Counted from the first letter of the stretch, positions 26,064 through 36,790 are shown. The stretch is DNA of 64,000 nucleotides from Pseudomonadota bacterium (GCA_018242205.1 JAFECJ010000011.1:1-64000); one strand, 5' to 3'. Numbers and translations: made by a program. Notes: generated by a model not told the origin, from the letters alone.

Positions 26064-28484
26064 ATGGACGACCTCAACCCCTCGAAAGACCGGGCTGGCG
26101 CAAACCTTCCCGAAAGCGAGCATCCGACCGGGCTGACCGATCGCGAGGCGGCGGCACGTCTCGCCCAGTTCGGACCGAATGCCATTCGGGAACGAAGCGA
26201 AAGCACCCTGCACCGTTTGCGTGGCTTCTTCTGGGGGCCGATCCCGTGGATGATCGAGATCGCCGCGGCATTGTCCGCGGTGGTCCGGCACTGGGCCGAT
26301 CTCGCGATCATCCTCGTCATGCTTGTCCTCAATGCCGGCGTCGGCTTCTGGCAGGAGCACAAGGCCGGCAACGCCATCGCCGCGCTCAAGCAAAAACTGG
26401 CGCTGAAGGCTCGCGTGTTGCGCGACGGTCAGTGGCGCGACATCGCCGCCGCCGAACTCGTGCCCAACGACATCGTGACAGTACAGCTCGGCAACATCGT
26501 GCCGGCCGACCTGACGCTCCTGTCCGGCGACTTTCTCAGCGTCGATCAGTCGGCACTGACGGGCGAATCCCTGCCGGTCGACAAGAAGGTCGGCGATACC
26601 GCCTATTCCGGGTCCATCGTCAAACTCGGCGAAATGACCGGCCGCGTCACGGCGACCGGGATGAACACCTATTTCGGCAAGACGGCGCGGCTCATCGAAA
26701 GCGCGCATACCGTGTCGCATTTCCAGCGCGCAGTGCTGCGGATCGGCAATTTCCTCATCATCGTAACCGTCGGCCTGGTGGCCTTCATCCTGGGCGCGGC
26801 GCTGTACCGCCATGATCCGCCGCTGGAGACCATTCAGTTCGCCCTCGTCCTGACGGTCGCGGCGATCCCGGTAGCACTGCCGGCGGTGTTGTCGGTGACG
26901 ATGGCGGTCGGCGCCGAGCGCCTTGCCGGCATGAAGGCGATTGTATCGCGGCTGGTGTCGATCGAAGAGCTGGCCGGCCTGAACATGCTGTGCTGCGACA
27001 AGACCGGCACGTTGACCAGGAATGAGCTGACGCTCGGCGACCCGGTCCGTATCGGCGCGGCCGATATCAAGGAGGTGCTGGTCGCGGCGGCCTTGGCCTC
27101 CACCCGCGAAACCGCCGACCCTATCGACCGCGCCATTTTCAACCGCGTCCACGCCGACGATCTGTCCAACTTCGTGATCCGCCACTTCACGCCGTTCGAT
27201 CCGGTGCGCAAACGCACCGAGGGCGACATTGTCCGGGACGGCAAGGCCTTCAAGGTCAGCAAGGGCGCGGCGCAGGTCATCGTCGCACTGGCCAAGCCCG
27301 ACGCGGAAACAGCCGCCACGGTGGACGCCGCCGTCGACGCCTTCGCCCGCGACGGCTATCGCGCGCTCGCCGTGGCGCGCACCGACGAAACCGGCCACTG
27401 GCGTATCCTCGGCGTGCTGCCGCTGTTCGATCCGCCGCGCGAGGATTCGGCATCGACCATCGCCAAGCTGCAACGCGTCGGCGTCGCCATCAAGATGGTG
27501 ACCGGCGATCACATCGCGATCGCCAGGCAAATCGCCGCCAGGCTCGATCTCGGCCGCACCATCTTTTCCGCGCCCGATCTGCTGAGCGACGGCGTCTCCG
27601 ACGGCGACCGGGCCAAGATCCTAGCCGCCGACGGCTTTGCCGAGGTCTTTCCCGAGCACAAGTTCGCCATCGTCAAGGCGCTGCAAGCCGAGGGCTATGT
27701 CGTTGGCATGACCGGCGACGGCGTCAACGACGCTCCGGCGATCAAACAGGCCGACGTCGGCATCGCCGTGAGCGGCGCGACCGACGCCGCCCGCTCGGCC
27801 GCCGGGCTCGTTCTCACCGCCCCCGGCCTGACGGTGATCGCGTCGGCCATCGAGGAATCGCGGCGCATCTTCGAACGGATGACGAGCTACGCCACCTACC
27901 GCATCGCCGAAACCGTGCGCGTTCTTCTGTTCATGACGGTGTCGATCCTCGTCTTCAATTTCTATCCCGTCACCGCCGTGATGATCGTGCTGCTGGCGCT
28001 GTTCAACGATTTCCCGATCATGATGATCGCCTACGACAACGCTCCGGTGGCGGAGCGGCCGGTCGTCTGGAACATGCGGCGCGTGCTCGGGCTCGCCTTC
28101 ATTCTCGGCTTTGCCGGCGTGATCGCGAGTTTTCTCATGTTCGTCATCGCGCGCGATTATTTCGGCCTGCCACCGGCCGAAGTGCAGAGCATGGTGTTCC
28201 TGAAGCTGCTTGTCGCCGGCCACATGACGATCTATCTGACCCGCAACACCGGGCCGATCTGGCAACGTCCCTGGCCGAACTGGCGTCTCGTCGTCACCAG
28301 CGAGGCCACGCAAATCCTCGGCACCGTCGCCGTGCTGTCGGGCTGGTTCGTTGCGCCGCTGGCCTGGCCCTACGTGATATTCGTCTGGCTTTATTCGCTG
28401 CTCTGGTTCGCCATCAACAGCGCCGTCAAGATCGCGGCGATCGCCGTGTTCCGGCGCCTGCGCAATCGCACGGTCAAACCGTAA
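26064..28484 (+). CDS. Plasma-membrane proton-efflux type (P3A) P-type ATPase
   Basis: An 806-residue P-type ATPase. Order: cation ATPase N-domain (TDREAAARLAQFGPNAI), the A domain with SALTGESLPVDKK, M4 with PVALPAVLSVTMAVG, phosphorylation site Asp312 in LCCDKTGTLTRNELTL, and the hinge GMTGDGVNDAPAIKQADVGI. Ten hydrophobic helices are expected. M4 has the PVALPAV pattern of the fungal/plant H+-ATPase class rather than a CPx heavy-metal site, and there is no cytosolic metal-binding domain. The bacterial members probably export protons or another light cation. The gene converges on ppx with four bases between. Confidence 0.92.
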   Translation: MDDLNPSKDRAGANLPESEHPTGLTDREAAARLAQFGPNAIRERSESTLHRLRGFFWGPIPWMIEIAAALSAVVRHWADLAIILVMLVLNAGVGFWQEHKAGNAIAALKQKLALKARVLRDGQWRDIAAAELVPNDIVTVQLGNIVPADLTLLSGDFLSVDQSALTGESLPVDKKVGDTAYSGSIVKLGEMTGRVTATGMNTYFGKTARLIESAHTVSHFQRAVLRIGNFLIIVTVGLVAFILGAALYRHDPPLETIQFALVLTVAAIPVALPAVLSVTMAVGAERLAGMKAIVSRLVSIEELAGLNMLCCDKTGTLTRNELTLGDPVRIGAADIKEVLVAAALASTRETADPIDRAIFNRVHADDLSNFVIRHFTPFDPVRKRTEGDIVRDGKAFKVSKGAAQVIVALAKPDAETAATVDAAVDAFARDGYRALAVARTDETGHWRILGVLPLFDPPREDSASTIAKLQRVGVAIKMVTGDHIAIARQIAARLDLGRTIFSAPDLLSDGVSDGDRAKILAADGFAEVFPEHKFAIVKALQAEGYVVGMTGDGVNDAPAIKQADVGIAVSGATDAARSAAGLVLTAPGLTVIASAIEESRRIFERMTSYATYRIAETVRVLLFMTVSILVFNFYPVTAVMIVLLALFNDFPIMMIAYDNAPVAERPVVWNMRRVLGLAFILGFAGVIASFLMFVIARDYFGLPPAEVQSMVFLKLLVAGHMTIYLTRNTGPIWQRPWPNWRLVVTSEATQILGTVAVLSGWFVAPLAWPYVIFVWLYSLLWFAINSAVKIAAIAVFRRLRNRTVKP

Positions 28485-28488
28485 CGGC

Positions 28489-30078
28489 TCAAACCTCGAC
28501 CACCGCCTCACGTCCGATGAGGCGGCCGAGCTGGCGCAGGCGGCCGGAGACGCGGTCGGTGGCGAGCTTCTTGTAGTCGCCGGTCAGCTTGAGCACGAGC
28601 CGGCCGCGCACCACCTGCATCGGTACGCGCGGCAGCACGCCGTCCTGCCCCGCGGTGAGGATATAGGCCACCCGCATCGCCGCGCCGAGCACGCGGGCAC
28701 GATCGAGGATATGCGGCGTCGCCAGTTCGCGGATCCGCGACGGCAATTCTTCTTCGTTCAAACCGGTGTGCCGCAGGAACACCGACAATGCCATATAGGT
28801 GCGCGATGGATGATCGACGGCGACGAACGGGCCGTGGGCGATGATGTTCATCGCCTGCTCGCCGCGATAATCCGGATGCGCGCGCCAGCCGATATCGGCC
28901 AGCAGGCAGGCGGCGTGCCGAAGCCGTTTCTCGTCGCCGCTTTCCTTGAGGCCCGACGAGGCGATGAAGCGGTCGGTCCAGACGACCAGCTCCTCGCCGT
29001 GCTTCGGCGCCCGCGAGCGCAACACGTTGAGGTCGGCGGCGGCGGCGATCAGCGGATCGCGCGCCCGCTCCTGCTCGTTGAGCAGTGAGTACAACAGGCC
29101 CTCGCGCACGCCCATCGCCGAGATGATGACCTCTTTCGGCCGGATGCCGCGCACCAGGTTTTCCAGCACCAGCGCCGCGTAAGCGAGTAACGGCCGGCGC
29201 GCGGCGTTGACGACTTCGATCTTCGACAAGGTCTCGGTATCGACCCGGTGCACCAGCCGCGAGAACTCCAGCGCCTCGCGCGCCGAAATGCGGTAGTTGT
29301 GCATGACGTGGAACGGATAGCCGGTCTGCCACATGTGCAGCCGCGCCAGCGCGCGCCAGGTGCCGCCGACGGCAAACAGCGTGCGGCCCTCGCCCTCGTC
29401 GAGGATGTCGAGATTGTCGAACGCCTTCTCGACCAGCTTCTCGGCCTTCTTGATCGAGCGGCCGGTCAGATCCTGCAAGGCGAGACCGCCGAGCGGCAAC
29501 GTCAGGCCGTGACGCACGCGCGAGCCCTTGACGTCGACCAGCTCAAGCGAACCGCCGCCAAGATCGCCGACGATACCGTCAGGATTATGGATGCCGGAGA
29601 CGACGCCGTAAGCGGTGAGCTGCGCCTCGCGCTTGCCGGACAGGATCTCGATCTTGGTGCCGCAGATGCGTTCGGCGGCGGAGATGAAGGCGCGGCCGTT
29701 GCGCGCGTCGCGGCACGCCGCGGTGGCGATGGCATAGATGCGGTCGACGTGCTGGATGTCGCACAGCGCCTTGAAGCGCACCAGCGCGCCCAGCGCCGTG
29801 TCGATCGCGTCCTGCGCCAGCAAGCCGGTGGTCTGCACCTGACGGCCGAGACCGGCGAGAACCTTCTCGTTGAAGATCGGCGTCGGCGATCGCGTCAGGC
29901 CCTCGTAGATAACGAGACGCACCGAGTTCGAGCCGATGTCGATGACGGCGATGGCCGGACCGTGATCGAGCCGGCCCTTGACGGTTTCGACCTTGCCCAC
30001 GCGTGTCGTCGCCTTACGCGCCTTCGATGAGGCGGCGGATGAGGCTGCGCGGCGAAGAGTCTTTGAGCGATTTACCAC
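28489..30078 (-). CDS. ppx: Exopolyphosphatase (Ppx/GppA family)
   Basis: A 529-residue protein from GTG 30078. The first 65 bases overlap the end of ppk in another frame; a GTG at 30000 would avoid this and remove 26 basic residues. The ASKHA phosphatase fold is clear: [29 protein letters not shown], and [14 protein letters not shown] (the phosphate-2 loop). The C-terminal half contains an HD-like region ([20 protein letters not shown]). It removes terminal phosphates from polyphosphate or pppGpp. Pairing with ppk indicates the polyphosphate role. Confidence 0.94.
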   Translation of the reverse strand: MVNRSKTLRRAASSAASSKARKATTRVGKVETVKGRLDHGPAIAVIDIGSNSVRLVIYEGLTRSPTPIFNEKVLAGLGRQVQTTGLLAQDAIDTALGALVRFKALCDIQHVDRIYAIATAACRDARNGRAFISAAERICGTKIEILSGKREAQLTAYGVVSGIHNPDGIVGDLGGGSLELVDVKGSRVRHGLTLPLGGLALQDLTGRSIKKAEKLVEKAFDNLDILDEGEGRTLFAVGGTWRALARLHMWQTGYPFHVMHNYRISAREALEFSRLVHRVDTETLSKIEVVNAARRPLLAYAALVLENLVRGIRPKEVIISAMGVREGLLYSLLNEQERARDPLIAAAADLNVLRSRAPKHGEELVVWTDRFIASSGLKESGDEKRLRHAACLLADIGWRAHPDYRGEQAMNIIAHGPFVAVDHPSRTYMALSVFLRHTGLNEEELPSRIRELATPHILDRARVLGAAMRVAYILTAGQDGVLPRVPMQVVRGRLVLKLTGDYKKLATDRVSGRLRQLGRLIGREAVVEV

Positions 30079-32245
30079 GGCCCGACAAGCTCGGATTTGT
30101 CATGAAGTACTTGTGGGCGTTGAACGATTCCTCGCCCGGCCCGGCCTTTATGCGCGTCGAGGAGCCGTCCGGCAAGACCTTCCAGCTCTGCTCGTTATCC
30201 CGGAAGTTGGCGACCATGATCTGGCCGAGCACCTGTTCATGCACGGTCGGGTTGACAATCGGGCACAGCACCTCGACGCGGCGGTCGAGATTGCGCGGCA
30301 TCATGTCGGCCGACGAGAAATACACCGCCGCCTTCGGGTGCGGCAGTTCGTGGCCGTCGCCGAAGCAATAGATGCGGGCGTGTTCGAGGAAACGGCCGAC
30401 GATCGACTTGGCGCGGATGTTCTCCGAAAGGCCGGGCACGCCCGGCCTGAGGCAGCAGATACCGCGCACCACGAGATCGATCCGCACGCCGGCGGCCGAG
30501 GCATCGTACAAGGCGTCGATGATCCCGGGATCGACCAGCGAATTCATCTTCATCCAGATCGCGGCCGGCTTGCCGGCGCGCGCATTGGCCGCCTCGCGGC
30601 CGATATGGTCGAGGATGCGCTTGCGCAACGATACCGGCGACATCGCCATGCGCTCGAGCTCGGCCGGCTCGGCATAACCGGTGATGTAATTGAAAATGCG
30701 GGCGACGTCGCGCGCCACCACCGGATCGGCGGTGAAGAACGACAGGTCGGTATAAACGCGCGCCGTTACCGGATGATAGTTGCCGGTACCGACATGGCAG
30801 TAAGTCGCCAGCGTGCCACCCTCGCGGCGGACGACGAGCGACAGTTTGGCGTGGGTCTTGAGCTCGATGAAGCCGTAGACCACCTGGGCGCCGGCGCGCT
30901 CGAGGTCACGGGCCCAGCGGATATTGGCTTCCTCGTCGAAGCGGGCCTTGAGTTCGACCAGTGCGGTCACCGATTTGCCGGCCTCGGCCGCCTCGACCAG
31001 GGTCTTGACGATCGGGCTCTCCGCGGAGGTGCGGTACAAGGTTTGCTTGATGGCGACGACGTTGGGATCGCGCGCCGCCTGCTGCAGGAACTGCACCACG
31101 ACGTCGAACGACTCGTAAGGATGGTGGACGATGAGGTCCTTCTGCCGGATCGCGGCGAAGGCGTCGCCGCCATGGTCGCGGATGCGCTCGGGATAGCGCG
31201 GATTGTACGGCACGAATTCGAGGTCGGGCCGGTCGATGCGGGTCAGTTGCGACAGGTCGTTGAGCGCCAGCACGCCGTCGACATTGAACACTTCGTCGTC
31301 GGCCACCGCGAGAGCGTGCTGCACGAAGTCGCGCAATTCGACCGGCATGGCGACGTCGAGTTCGAGGCGGATCACCGAACCGCGGCGGCGCTGCTTCAGC
31401 GCCGTCTCGAACAGCCGCACCAGGTCTTCGGCCTCTTCTTCGATTTCCAGATCCGAGTCGCGAATAACGCGGAACGAGCCGGCGCCTTTCACCGTGTAGC
31501 CGGGAAACAACTTGCTGACATGCAGCGCGGTCAGCTCTTCCAGCGTGATCAACCGGATGCCGCCGCCGCTCGTCGCCGGCAGGCGGATGAAGCGCTCGAT
31601 CTTCTGCGGCATGCGGATCAGCGCGTTCATGGCCTTGCCGTCGCGGACGCGAGCCAGTTGCAGCGCGATCGAGAAGCCGAGATTGGGAATGAACGGGAAC
31701 GGGTGCGCCGGGTCGATTGCCAGCGGCGTCAGCAATGGGAAGATGTGGGTGAGGAAATACTCCTCGAGCCAGCTTCGTTCGGTCTTCGACAGCTTGCTGC
31801 CGTCGACCAGAGCCACGCCGGCTTCGGCGAGATCGTCGCGCAATTCGATCCAGCGGTGCTGCTGATCGTAGGCCAGTTGCGACACCGCCTCACGGATACG
31901 GGCGAGCTGTTCGGCCGGGGTCAGGCCTTCCGGGCTGCGGGTGGTGATGCCCTGCCGCACCTGGCCTTTGAGACCGGCGACCCGGACCATGAAGAATTCA
32001 TCAAGGTTGTTTGCCGAAATCGACAGAAAGCGCACCCGCTCCAGGAGGGGATGGGTCTCGTTCGCCGCCTCTTCGAGGACCCTGCGGTTGAACTGGAGCC
32101 ATGAGATTTCACGGTTGATGAAGCGCTCCGGCTGCTCGCGGATCGGCGGTTCCGCCGATTCGGGAACCGCGGCCGGCAGCTTCTTCACGTCATCAGCGAA
32201 GAGGCCTTCCGTTGAAGAAACAGTGACTTGTGAGCTATCTTTCAT
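30014..32245 (-). CDS. ppk1: Polyphosphate kinase 1
   Basis: ATG 32245 gives 743 residues. The order is an N-domain ([20 protein letters not shown]), head domain, and two PLD-like catalytic domains. The autophosphorylated His is about residue 465 in [17 protein letters not shown], and the second conserved region is [16 protein letters not shown]. The enzyme makes polyphosphate reversibly from ATP at the membrane. It overlaps ppx by 65 bases, so the two opposing activities are co-expressed. Residues 1-35 are a variable leader. Confidence 0.96.
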   Translation of the reverse strand: MKDSSQVTVSSTEGLFADDVKKLPAAVPESAEPPIREQPERFINREISWLQFNRRVLEEAANETHPLLERVRFLSISANNLDEFFMVRVAGLKGQVRQGITTRSPEGLTPAEQLARIREAVSQLAYDQQHRWIELRDDLAEAGVALVDGSKLSKTERSWLEEYFLTHIFPLLTPLAIDPAHPFPFIPNLGFSIALQLARVRDGKAMNALIRMPQKIERFIRLPATSGGGIRLITLEELTALHVSKLFPGYTVKGAGSFRVIRDSDLEIEEEAEDLVRLFETALKQRRRGSVIRLELDVAMPVELRDFVQHALAVADDEVFNVDGVLALNDLSQLTRIDRPDLEFVPYNPRYPERIRDHGGDAFAAIRQKDLIVHHPYESFDVVVQFLQQAARDPNVVAIKQTLYRTSAESPIVKTLVEAAEAGKSVTALVELKARFDEEANIRWARDLERAGAQVVYGFIELKTHAKLSLVVRREGGTLATYCHVGTGNYHPVTARVYTDLSFFTADPVVARDVARIFNYITGYAEPAELERMAMSPVSLRKRILDHIGREAANARAGKPAAIWMKMNSLVDPGIIDALYDASAAGVRIDLVVRGICCLRPGVPGLSENIRAKSIVGRFLEHARIYCFGDGHELPHPKAAVYFSSADMMPRNLDRRVEVLCPIVNPTVHEQVLGQIMVANFRDNEQSWKVLPDGSSTRIKAGPGEESFNAHKYFMTNPSLSGRGKSLKDSSPRSLIRRLIEGA

Positions 32246-32360
32246 GATGAAGCAGAACCTGAGAAAGCCCCTGTGCCACGTTTGCCAAGCCGACCGAACC
32301 GGGCGCGGGGACAATTCGGCGCCGACGACCGGGTTGCGTCAAGACCATAGAAGCGCCGCG

Positions 32361-33068
32361 TTAAGTCGCCCTGAACAGCTCGGCCGCGAGCGCCCGCGTC
32401 ACCGGCCGGTGCCGGCGCAGCGCCTCCTCGTCCAATTGGGCCACGGCCCGGTGCACTCCGGTGAAGGAGCGCTCGACCCGGTTGACGACATAGTTGACCA
32501 GAGCCTCGTCGACCGCGAGCTGGCGGTCGGCGGCGAGCTTGACGATCAGGGCCCGCAGCAACGCGTCGTCCGGCGCCTCCAGTTCGATCACTGGCAGCAT
32601 CCTCAAACGTGACTGCAGATCGCGGATGCCCACATTAAGCGATGGCGGCGACAGCCGCGCGGTGAACAGAACATCGGCCCCCTCCTCACGCGCCAGATTG
32701 ATGAGATGGAACAGCGCACGCTCGTCGAGGTCCGGCGTGTCGATGTCTTCGACCACCAGCGCGCCGGTGGCTAAAGCCGACGGCAGATCGGAGTCGCCGA
32801 GGCGCTTGGCCGCGATCACCCGCGCGCCGCTCGCGGCCGCCCAGATCGCGGCCAGGTGGCTCTTGCCCGCCCCCTCCGGTCCAATCAGCGCGATCAGCCG
32901 GCTCGGCCAGTCCGGCCAGCGCTCGATCAGCGCCAGCGCCTTTTCGTTCGACGGTCCTTCAAGGAAATCCTCACGCGCATAGCTGATGGCGTGGTCGAGC
33001 GCGAGCACGAGCTGACGCGGCGCGGCCGCGCGCTCCAGTGCTTCGACGGTGGGGGTACGCTCGGACAT
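32361..33068 (-). CDS. hdaA: DnaA-related regulator of replication initiation (HdaA)
   Basis: A 235-residue DnaA-AAA-like protein without the DnaA DNA-binding domain. It has PRQLVLALDHAISYAREDF at the N-terminus (clamp-binding type QLVLAL), a Walker A-like IGPEGAGKSHLAA, Walker B-like LVVEDID, and the sensor 1 region VLFTARLSPPSL. In Caulobacter HdaA works with the sliding clamp to promote DnaA-ATP hydrolysis and limit initiation. It sits in the usual alphaproteobacterial order pgsA-perM-hdaA, ten bases after the permease. Confidence 0.9.
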   Translation of the reverse strand: MSERTPTVEALERAAAPRQLVLALDHAISYAREDFLEGPSNEKALALIERWPDWPSRLIALIGPEGAGKSHLAAIWAAASGARVIAAKRLGDSDLPSALATGALVVEDIDTPDLDERALFHLINLAREEGADVLFTARLSPPSLNVGIRDLQSRLRMLPVIELEAPDDALLRALIVKLAADRQLAVDEALVNYVVNRVERSFTGVHRAVAQLDEEALRRHRPVTRALAAELFRAT

Positions 33069-33077
33069 GGACGCCGC

Positions 33078-34199
33078 CTACGAAACCGGCTCGCCGGTGT
33101 AGAAAGAACTTTGCAGATAGCGTTTGAGCCCAAAGCGCGCCAGCACGCCGATGATGGCCGAAACAGGCACGGCAACGAGCAGCCCGACGAAGCCGAACAG
33201 ATAGCCGAAGGCGAGCAGCGCGAAGATCACCCAGACCGGGTGCAGGCCGACGCTCTCCCCGACCAGCTTCGGCGACAACACGTTGCCTTCGAGGAACTGT
33301 CCCGCCAGGAACACGCCCAGCACGACCAGGATCCACGTATATTGCGGCCAGAACTGCGCCACGGCGACACCGAGCGACAGGATCAGCCCGGTCATCGAAC
33401 CGACATAGGGAATGAAGCTGATCAGTCCTGAAATCAGCCCGATCAGCAGGCCGAAATTGAGACCCGCCAAGGTCAGCCCGACGGCATAGAAGGTGCCGAG
33501 GATCAGGCAGACGGCGGACTGGCCGCGGACGAAGCCGGCGATGGTCGTATCGGTTTCGCGAGCGAGCTGATGCACGGTGTCGCGCTGGCGCAGCGGAATC
33601 CAGCTATCGACGGCATCGATCATCTTGTGCCAGTCGTAGATCAGATAGAACGCCACCACCGGCGTCACAACGATCAGCGAGAACAGCGACACCAGCGCCC
33701 GTCCGCCGGACCACAGCGATTTCAGGAACGTCGTCAGCCAGCCGGCGCCCTGCGTCAGCAGGTCGCTGATCGCCTTGTCGCTGCCGAAGCCGTTGCCGAG
33801 CAAGCCCTTCAGCCATGGCCACTCCGTGTTGCTGACCAGCGCCCGCAGTTTGGTGATGTAGCCGGGGATGTTGTCGATCAGCGCCGCGAGCTGATTGCCC
33901 AAAAGCGGCAGGATCAGCAGCAGCACCAGCACGATCAGCAGCACCACCATGGAGATGATCGCGAGTGCGGCGACCAGCCGATTGACCCCCATGCGTTCGA
34001 GCCGGTCGGTCAGCGGCGTGAGGAAATAGGCGATGGCGAGGCCCGCGATAAAGGGCAACAGGATATCGGCGAGCGACCACAGGAACAGCACGAAGATGGC
34101 CAGCGCCGCCAGCCAGAACACCATCTGCCGCTGCAGGGCGATGCCGCTGCGGTCGCGGTCCGGTCCCGGCGAAGGCTGCCCCGCTGCGTTCGCGCTCAC
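33078..34199 (-). CDS. AI-2E family transporter / PerM-type permease
   Basis: The gene starts at GTG 34199, which overlaps the pgsA stop (GTGA), giving 373 residues; a longer frame upstream only repeats pgsA out of frame. Eight or so hydrophobic segments are visible, including MVFWLAALAIFVLFLWSLAD and FAGLNFGLL-type repeats GLISGLISFIPYVGSMTG near residue 265, the family signature. Members export AI-2 or act as Na+/H+ antiporters; most are untested. It lies between pgsA and hdaA in a tight operon. Confidence 0.92.
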   Translation of the reverse strand: MSANAAGQPSPGPDRDRSGIALQRQMVFWLAALAIFVLFLWSLADILLPFIAGLAIAYFLTPLTDRLERMGVNRLVAALAIISMVVLLIVLVLLLILPLLGNQLAALIDNIPGYITKLRALVSNTEWPWLKGLLGNGFGSDKAISDLLTQGAGWLTTFLKSLWSGGRALVSLFSLIVVTPVVAFYLIYDWHKMIDAVDSWIPLRQRDTVHQLARETDTTIAGFVRGQSAVCLILGTFYAVGLTLAGLNFGLLIGLISGLISFIPYVGSMTGLILSLGVAVAQFWPQYTWILVVLGVFLAGQFLEGNVLSPKLVGESVGLHPVWVIFALLAFGYLFGFVGLLVAVPVSAIIGVLARFGLKRYLQSSFYTGEPVS

Positions 34200-34741
34200 G
34201 GGCCCGCCACCGGCGAGTTCATGTGCCGCACCCACTCGGCGAGGTAGGCGGCGATCGACAGCAATGTCAGCACCGCGACCAGCCCCATCAGCGCCAGCGT
34301 CAGCATCGGCACCGCGAGATGGAAGCCGAGCGAGCCGAGCACCACGCAGGCGAAGGCGATTTGCGCCGTGGTGTTGAGCTTCGACACCCACAGCGGCTTG
34401 ATCTTCAACGGGTTCCCCAACAACCAGGACAACATGATGCCTCCGACGATCAGGATATCCCGTGACACCACCAGGATCACCAGCCAGCGCGGGATGTCCC
34501 CGTTGATCCCAAGGGTCAGATAGATCGAGACGATCAGCGCCTTGTCGGCCAGCGGGTCGAGATAGGCGCCAAGTTCCGTGGTCATGCGGAAGCGCTTGGC
34601 CAGGAAGCCGTCGACGGCGTCGGACACGCCGGCAACCAGGAACAGGACAAAGGCGATCCACATCGCGTTGGAGGCAATCGCCCAGACCACGACGGGCACC
34701 AGGAAGATGCGCGCCAGGGTGATCAGGTTTGGAATACTCAA
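34196..34741 (-). CDS. pgsA: CDP-diacylglycerol-glycerol-3-phosphate 3-phosphatidyltransferase
   Basis: A CDP-alcohol phosphatidyltransferase with the motif DAVDGFLAKRFRMTTELGAY-LDPLADK (DG, AK for AR, G, D, D at family spacing; position about 50-75). It makes phosphatidylglycerol-phosphate at the inner membrane. I chose TTG 34741, giving 181 residues, close to the 182 of E. coli PgsA and starting directly at SIPNLITLARI. An ATG at 34840 would add 33 residues encoded by a short tandem repeat, which is less likely. The gene overlaps the permease gene and is divergent from purM. Confidence 0.9.
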   Translation of the reverse strand: MSIPNLITLARIFLVPVVVWAIASNAMWIAFVLFLVAGVSDAVDGFLAKRFRMTTELGAYLDPLADKALIVSIYLTLGINGDIPRWLVILVVSRDILIVGGIMLSWLLGNPLKIKPLWVSKLNTTAQIAFACVVLGSLGFHLAVPMLTLALMGLVAVLTLLSIAAYLAEWVRHMNSPVAGP

Positions 34742-34774
34742 GGCAGTCCCGGCTCTTGCGAAACCCCCGGCAAG

Positions 34775-34829
34775 GGGTCTGTTTGGGTCTGTTTGGGGTC
34801 GGTCTATGGAATCGGTTTGGGTCGGTTCG
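34775..34829. repeat. Short GGGTCTGTTT-type tandem repeats
   Basis: GGGTCTGTTT occurs twice in a row (34775-34794) and continues as GGGGTCGGTC and GGTTTGGGTCGG variants to 34829. The array is in the pgsA-purM divergent region, close to the expected pgsA promoter. Confidence 0.7.
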
Positions 34830-34961
34830 GCCCGTCCCAACAGATAGAGTATAACGGCGCTCGCGCCATTGCACGAACGGCCTTTTCGACGTACGAGGCG
34901 GCACTTACCGCCGCTGGCGCGCCTTTTTGTGTCGGCGACAGGCGGTCGACGAGGGGCCCAA

Positions 34962-36035
34962 ATGGCGGATCAAGAGCGCGGCCTGACCTACGCGCAGGCG
35001 GGCGTCGATATCGACGCCGGCAACCGGATGGTGGACCTGATCAAGCCACTGGTGCGCGCTACCGCGCGGCCCGGCGCCGACGCCGAAATCGGCGGTTTCG
35101 GTGGCCTGTTCGACCTCAAGCGGGCGGGCTACGCCGACCCGATTCTGGTGGCGGCTAATGACGGGGTCGGCACCAAGGTCAAAATCGCCATCGAGACCGG
35201 CCGCCACGACACCATCGGCATCGACCTTGTCGCCATGAGCGTCAACGACCTCGTGGTCCAGGGCGCCGAGCCGCTGTTCTTCCTGGATTACTACGCTACC
35301 GGCCGCCTCGCGCCCGAGGTCGGCGCCGCCGTGGTCGCCGGCATTTCGCTCGGCTGCCGCGACGCCGGCTGCGCCCTGATCGGCGGCGAGACTGCGGAGA
35401 TGCCCGGCCTCTATCAGGGCGAGGATTATGACTTGGCCGGCTTCGCGGTCGGCGCCGTCGAACGTGGCGAGGTGCTGCCGCGGCCGACCATCGCCGAAGG
35501 CGACGTCATCCTCGGGCTGGCCTCCTCTGGTGTGCACTCGAACGGCTATTCGCTGGTGCGCAAGGTGGTGGCCAAGAGCGGTCTGTTGTGGAGCACGGCG
35601 GCACCCTTCGCCAATGACGTGTCGCTCGGCGAAGCGATCCTGACGCCGACCCGCATCTACGTGAAATCCTGCCTCGCCGCGATCCGCGAGACCCGCGCGG
35701 TGAAGGGCCTTGCCCACATCACCGGCGGCGGTTTCCCCGACAACATCCCGCGCGTTCTGCCGAAAGGCCTCGGCGCCCGCATCGACCTCGCCAAGGTCAA
35801 CGCGCCGCCGGTGTTCCGCTGGCTGGCCGAGGTCGGCAACATCGCGCCGAAGGAGATGCTGCGCACCTTCAACTGCGGCGTCGGCATGATCGTCGTCGTC
35901 GCCCCGAAGGACGAAGCCGCCGTGACCGACGCCTTCGCCAAGGCCGGCGAGAAGGTGACGACCATCGGCCGCGTTATCCGCACCGACAGCGATGAACGCG
36001 TCGTCTATGACGGCACGCTCGATCTCAAGCTGTAA
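34962..36035 (+). CDS. purM: Phosphoribosylformylglycinamidine cyclo-ligase
   Basis: ATG 34962 gives 357 residues. It closes the imidazole ring in purine synthesis using ATP. Landmarks are [40 protein letters not shown], the [15 protein letters not shown] loop, [20 protein letters not shown], and [13 protein letters not shown] small GGCGG/CCGCC hairpin and later T5 lie in its leader (34897-34927), but a role as an attenuator is uncertain. purN follows with a four-base gap. Confidence 0.97.
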   Translation: MADQERGLTYAQAGVDIDAGNRMVDLIKPLVRATARPGADAEIGGFGGLFDLKRAGYADPILVAANDGVGTKVKIAIETGRHDTIGIDLVAMSVNDLVVQGAEPLFFLDYYATGRLAPEVGAAVVAGISLGCRDAGCALIGGETAEMPGLYQGEDYDLAGFAVGAVERGEVLPRPTIAEGDVILGLASSGVHSNGYSLVRKVVAKSGLLWSTAAPFANDVSLGEAILTPTRIYVKSCLAAIRETRAVKGLAHITGGGFPDNIPRVLPKGLGARIDLAKVNAPPVFRWLAEVGNIAPKEMLRTFNCGVGMIVVVAPKDEAAVTDAFAKAGEKVTTIGRVIRTDSDERVVYDGTLDLKL

Positions 36036-36039
36036 GCCG

Positions 36040-36693
36040 ATGGCGAAAACGCGCGTCGCCGTTCTGATCTCCGGCCGCGGCTCCAACATGGCGGCGCTGA
36101 TCGAGGCCACCAAGGCGCCCGATTATCCGGCCGAGATCGTGCTGGTGCTTTCCAACATTGCCGATGCCGGCGGGCTCGACACCGCACGCCGCGAGGGCAT
36201 CGACACCGCGGTCGTCGATCACAAGGCCTTCGGCAAGGACCGCGCCGCCTTCGACCGCGCGATGCACGAGCTGCTCGTCGCGCACAAGATCGATCTGGTC
36301 TGCCTCGCCGGCTTCATGCGGCTTCTGACGCCGGAATTCGTCGGGCTGTGGAGCGAGCGCATGCTCAACATCCACCCCGCCCTATTGCCGTCCTTCAAGG
36401 GCCTCGACACCCACAAGCGCGCGCTCGAAGCGCACGCCAAGGTGCACGGCGCCACGGTGCATTTCGTCGTGCCGGAAATGGACGCGGGCCCGACCATCAT
36501 GCAGGGCGCGGTTGCGGTGCGGGATGATGACAGTGAGTCGGCGCTCGCTGCGCGAGTACTCACGGTCGAGCACCGCATCTACCCGGAAGCGCTACGGCTG
36601 GTGGCCGAGGGCCGTGTGACGGTTGTCGACGGCCGCTGCCTGATCGACGGCAAGCCGGTGCCCGACGCCGGCACCCTGATGCCGCCGGCCTGA
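36040..36693 (+). CDS. purN: Phosphoribosylglycinamide formyltransferase
   Basis: A 217-residue folate-dependent enzyme at ATG 36040, four bases after purM. It has VAVLISGRGSNMAALIEAT (GAR phosphate loop), the catalytic Asn-x-His in MLNIHPALLPSFKGLDTH, and the Asp in VVPEMDAGPTIMQGAV. It transfers formyl from 10-formyltetrahydrofolate to GAR. The purMN pair matches the order in many proteobacteria. Confidence 0.97.
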   Translation: MAKTRVAVLISGRGSNMAALIEATKAPDYPAEIVLVLSNIADAGGLDTARREGIDTAVVDHKAFGKDRAAFDRAMHELLVAHKIDLVCLAGFMRLLTPEFVGLWSERMLNIHPALLPSFKGLDTHKRALEAHAKVHGATVHFVVPEMDAGPTIMQGAVAVRDDDSESALAARVLTVEHRIYPEALRLVAEGRVTVVDGRCLIDGKPVPDAGTLMPPA

Positions 36694-36790
36694 CCCATCC
36701 ACACACTTCAACGTGAATAGGCCCGGGTTCCCCGGTGTTATACCTCAGACCGCGCAATATTTGCGCCGTGTCGAGCCAAGGGGTTGAGCC

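Noticed and set aside
33078..34904. A 608-residue permease with a long N-terminus
   Set aside because: The upstream 235 codons run out of frame through pgsA; the GTGA overlap at 34199 gives the natural start.
34905..36113. Long open frames opposite purM, nrdJ, lptD and similar genes
   Set aside because: They are antisense shadows caused by high GC at third positions and encode low-complexity Arg/Ala/Asp sequence without family features.
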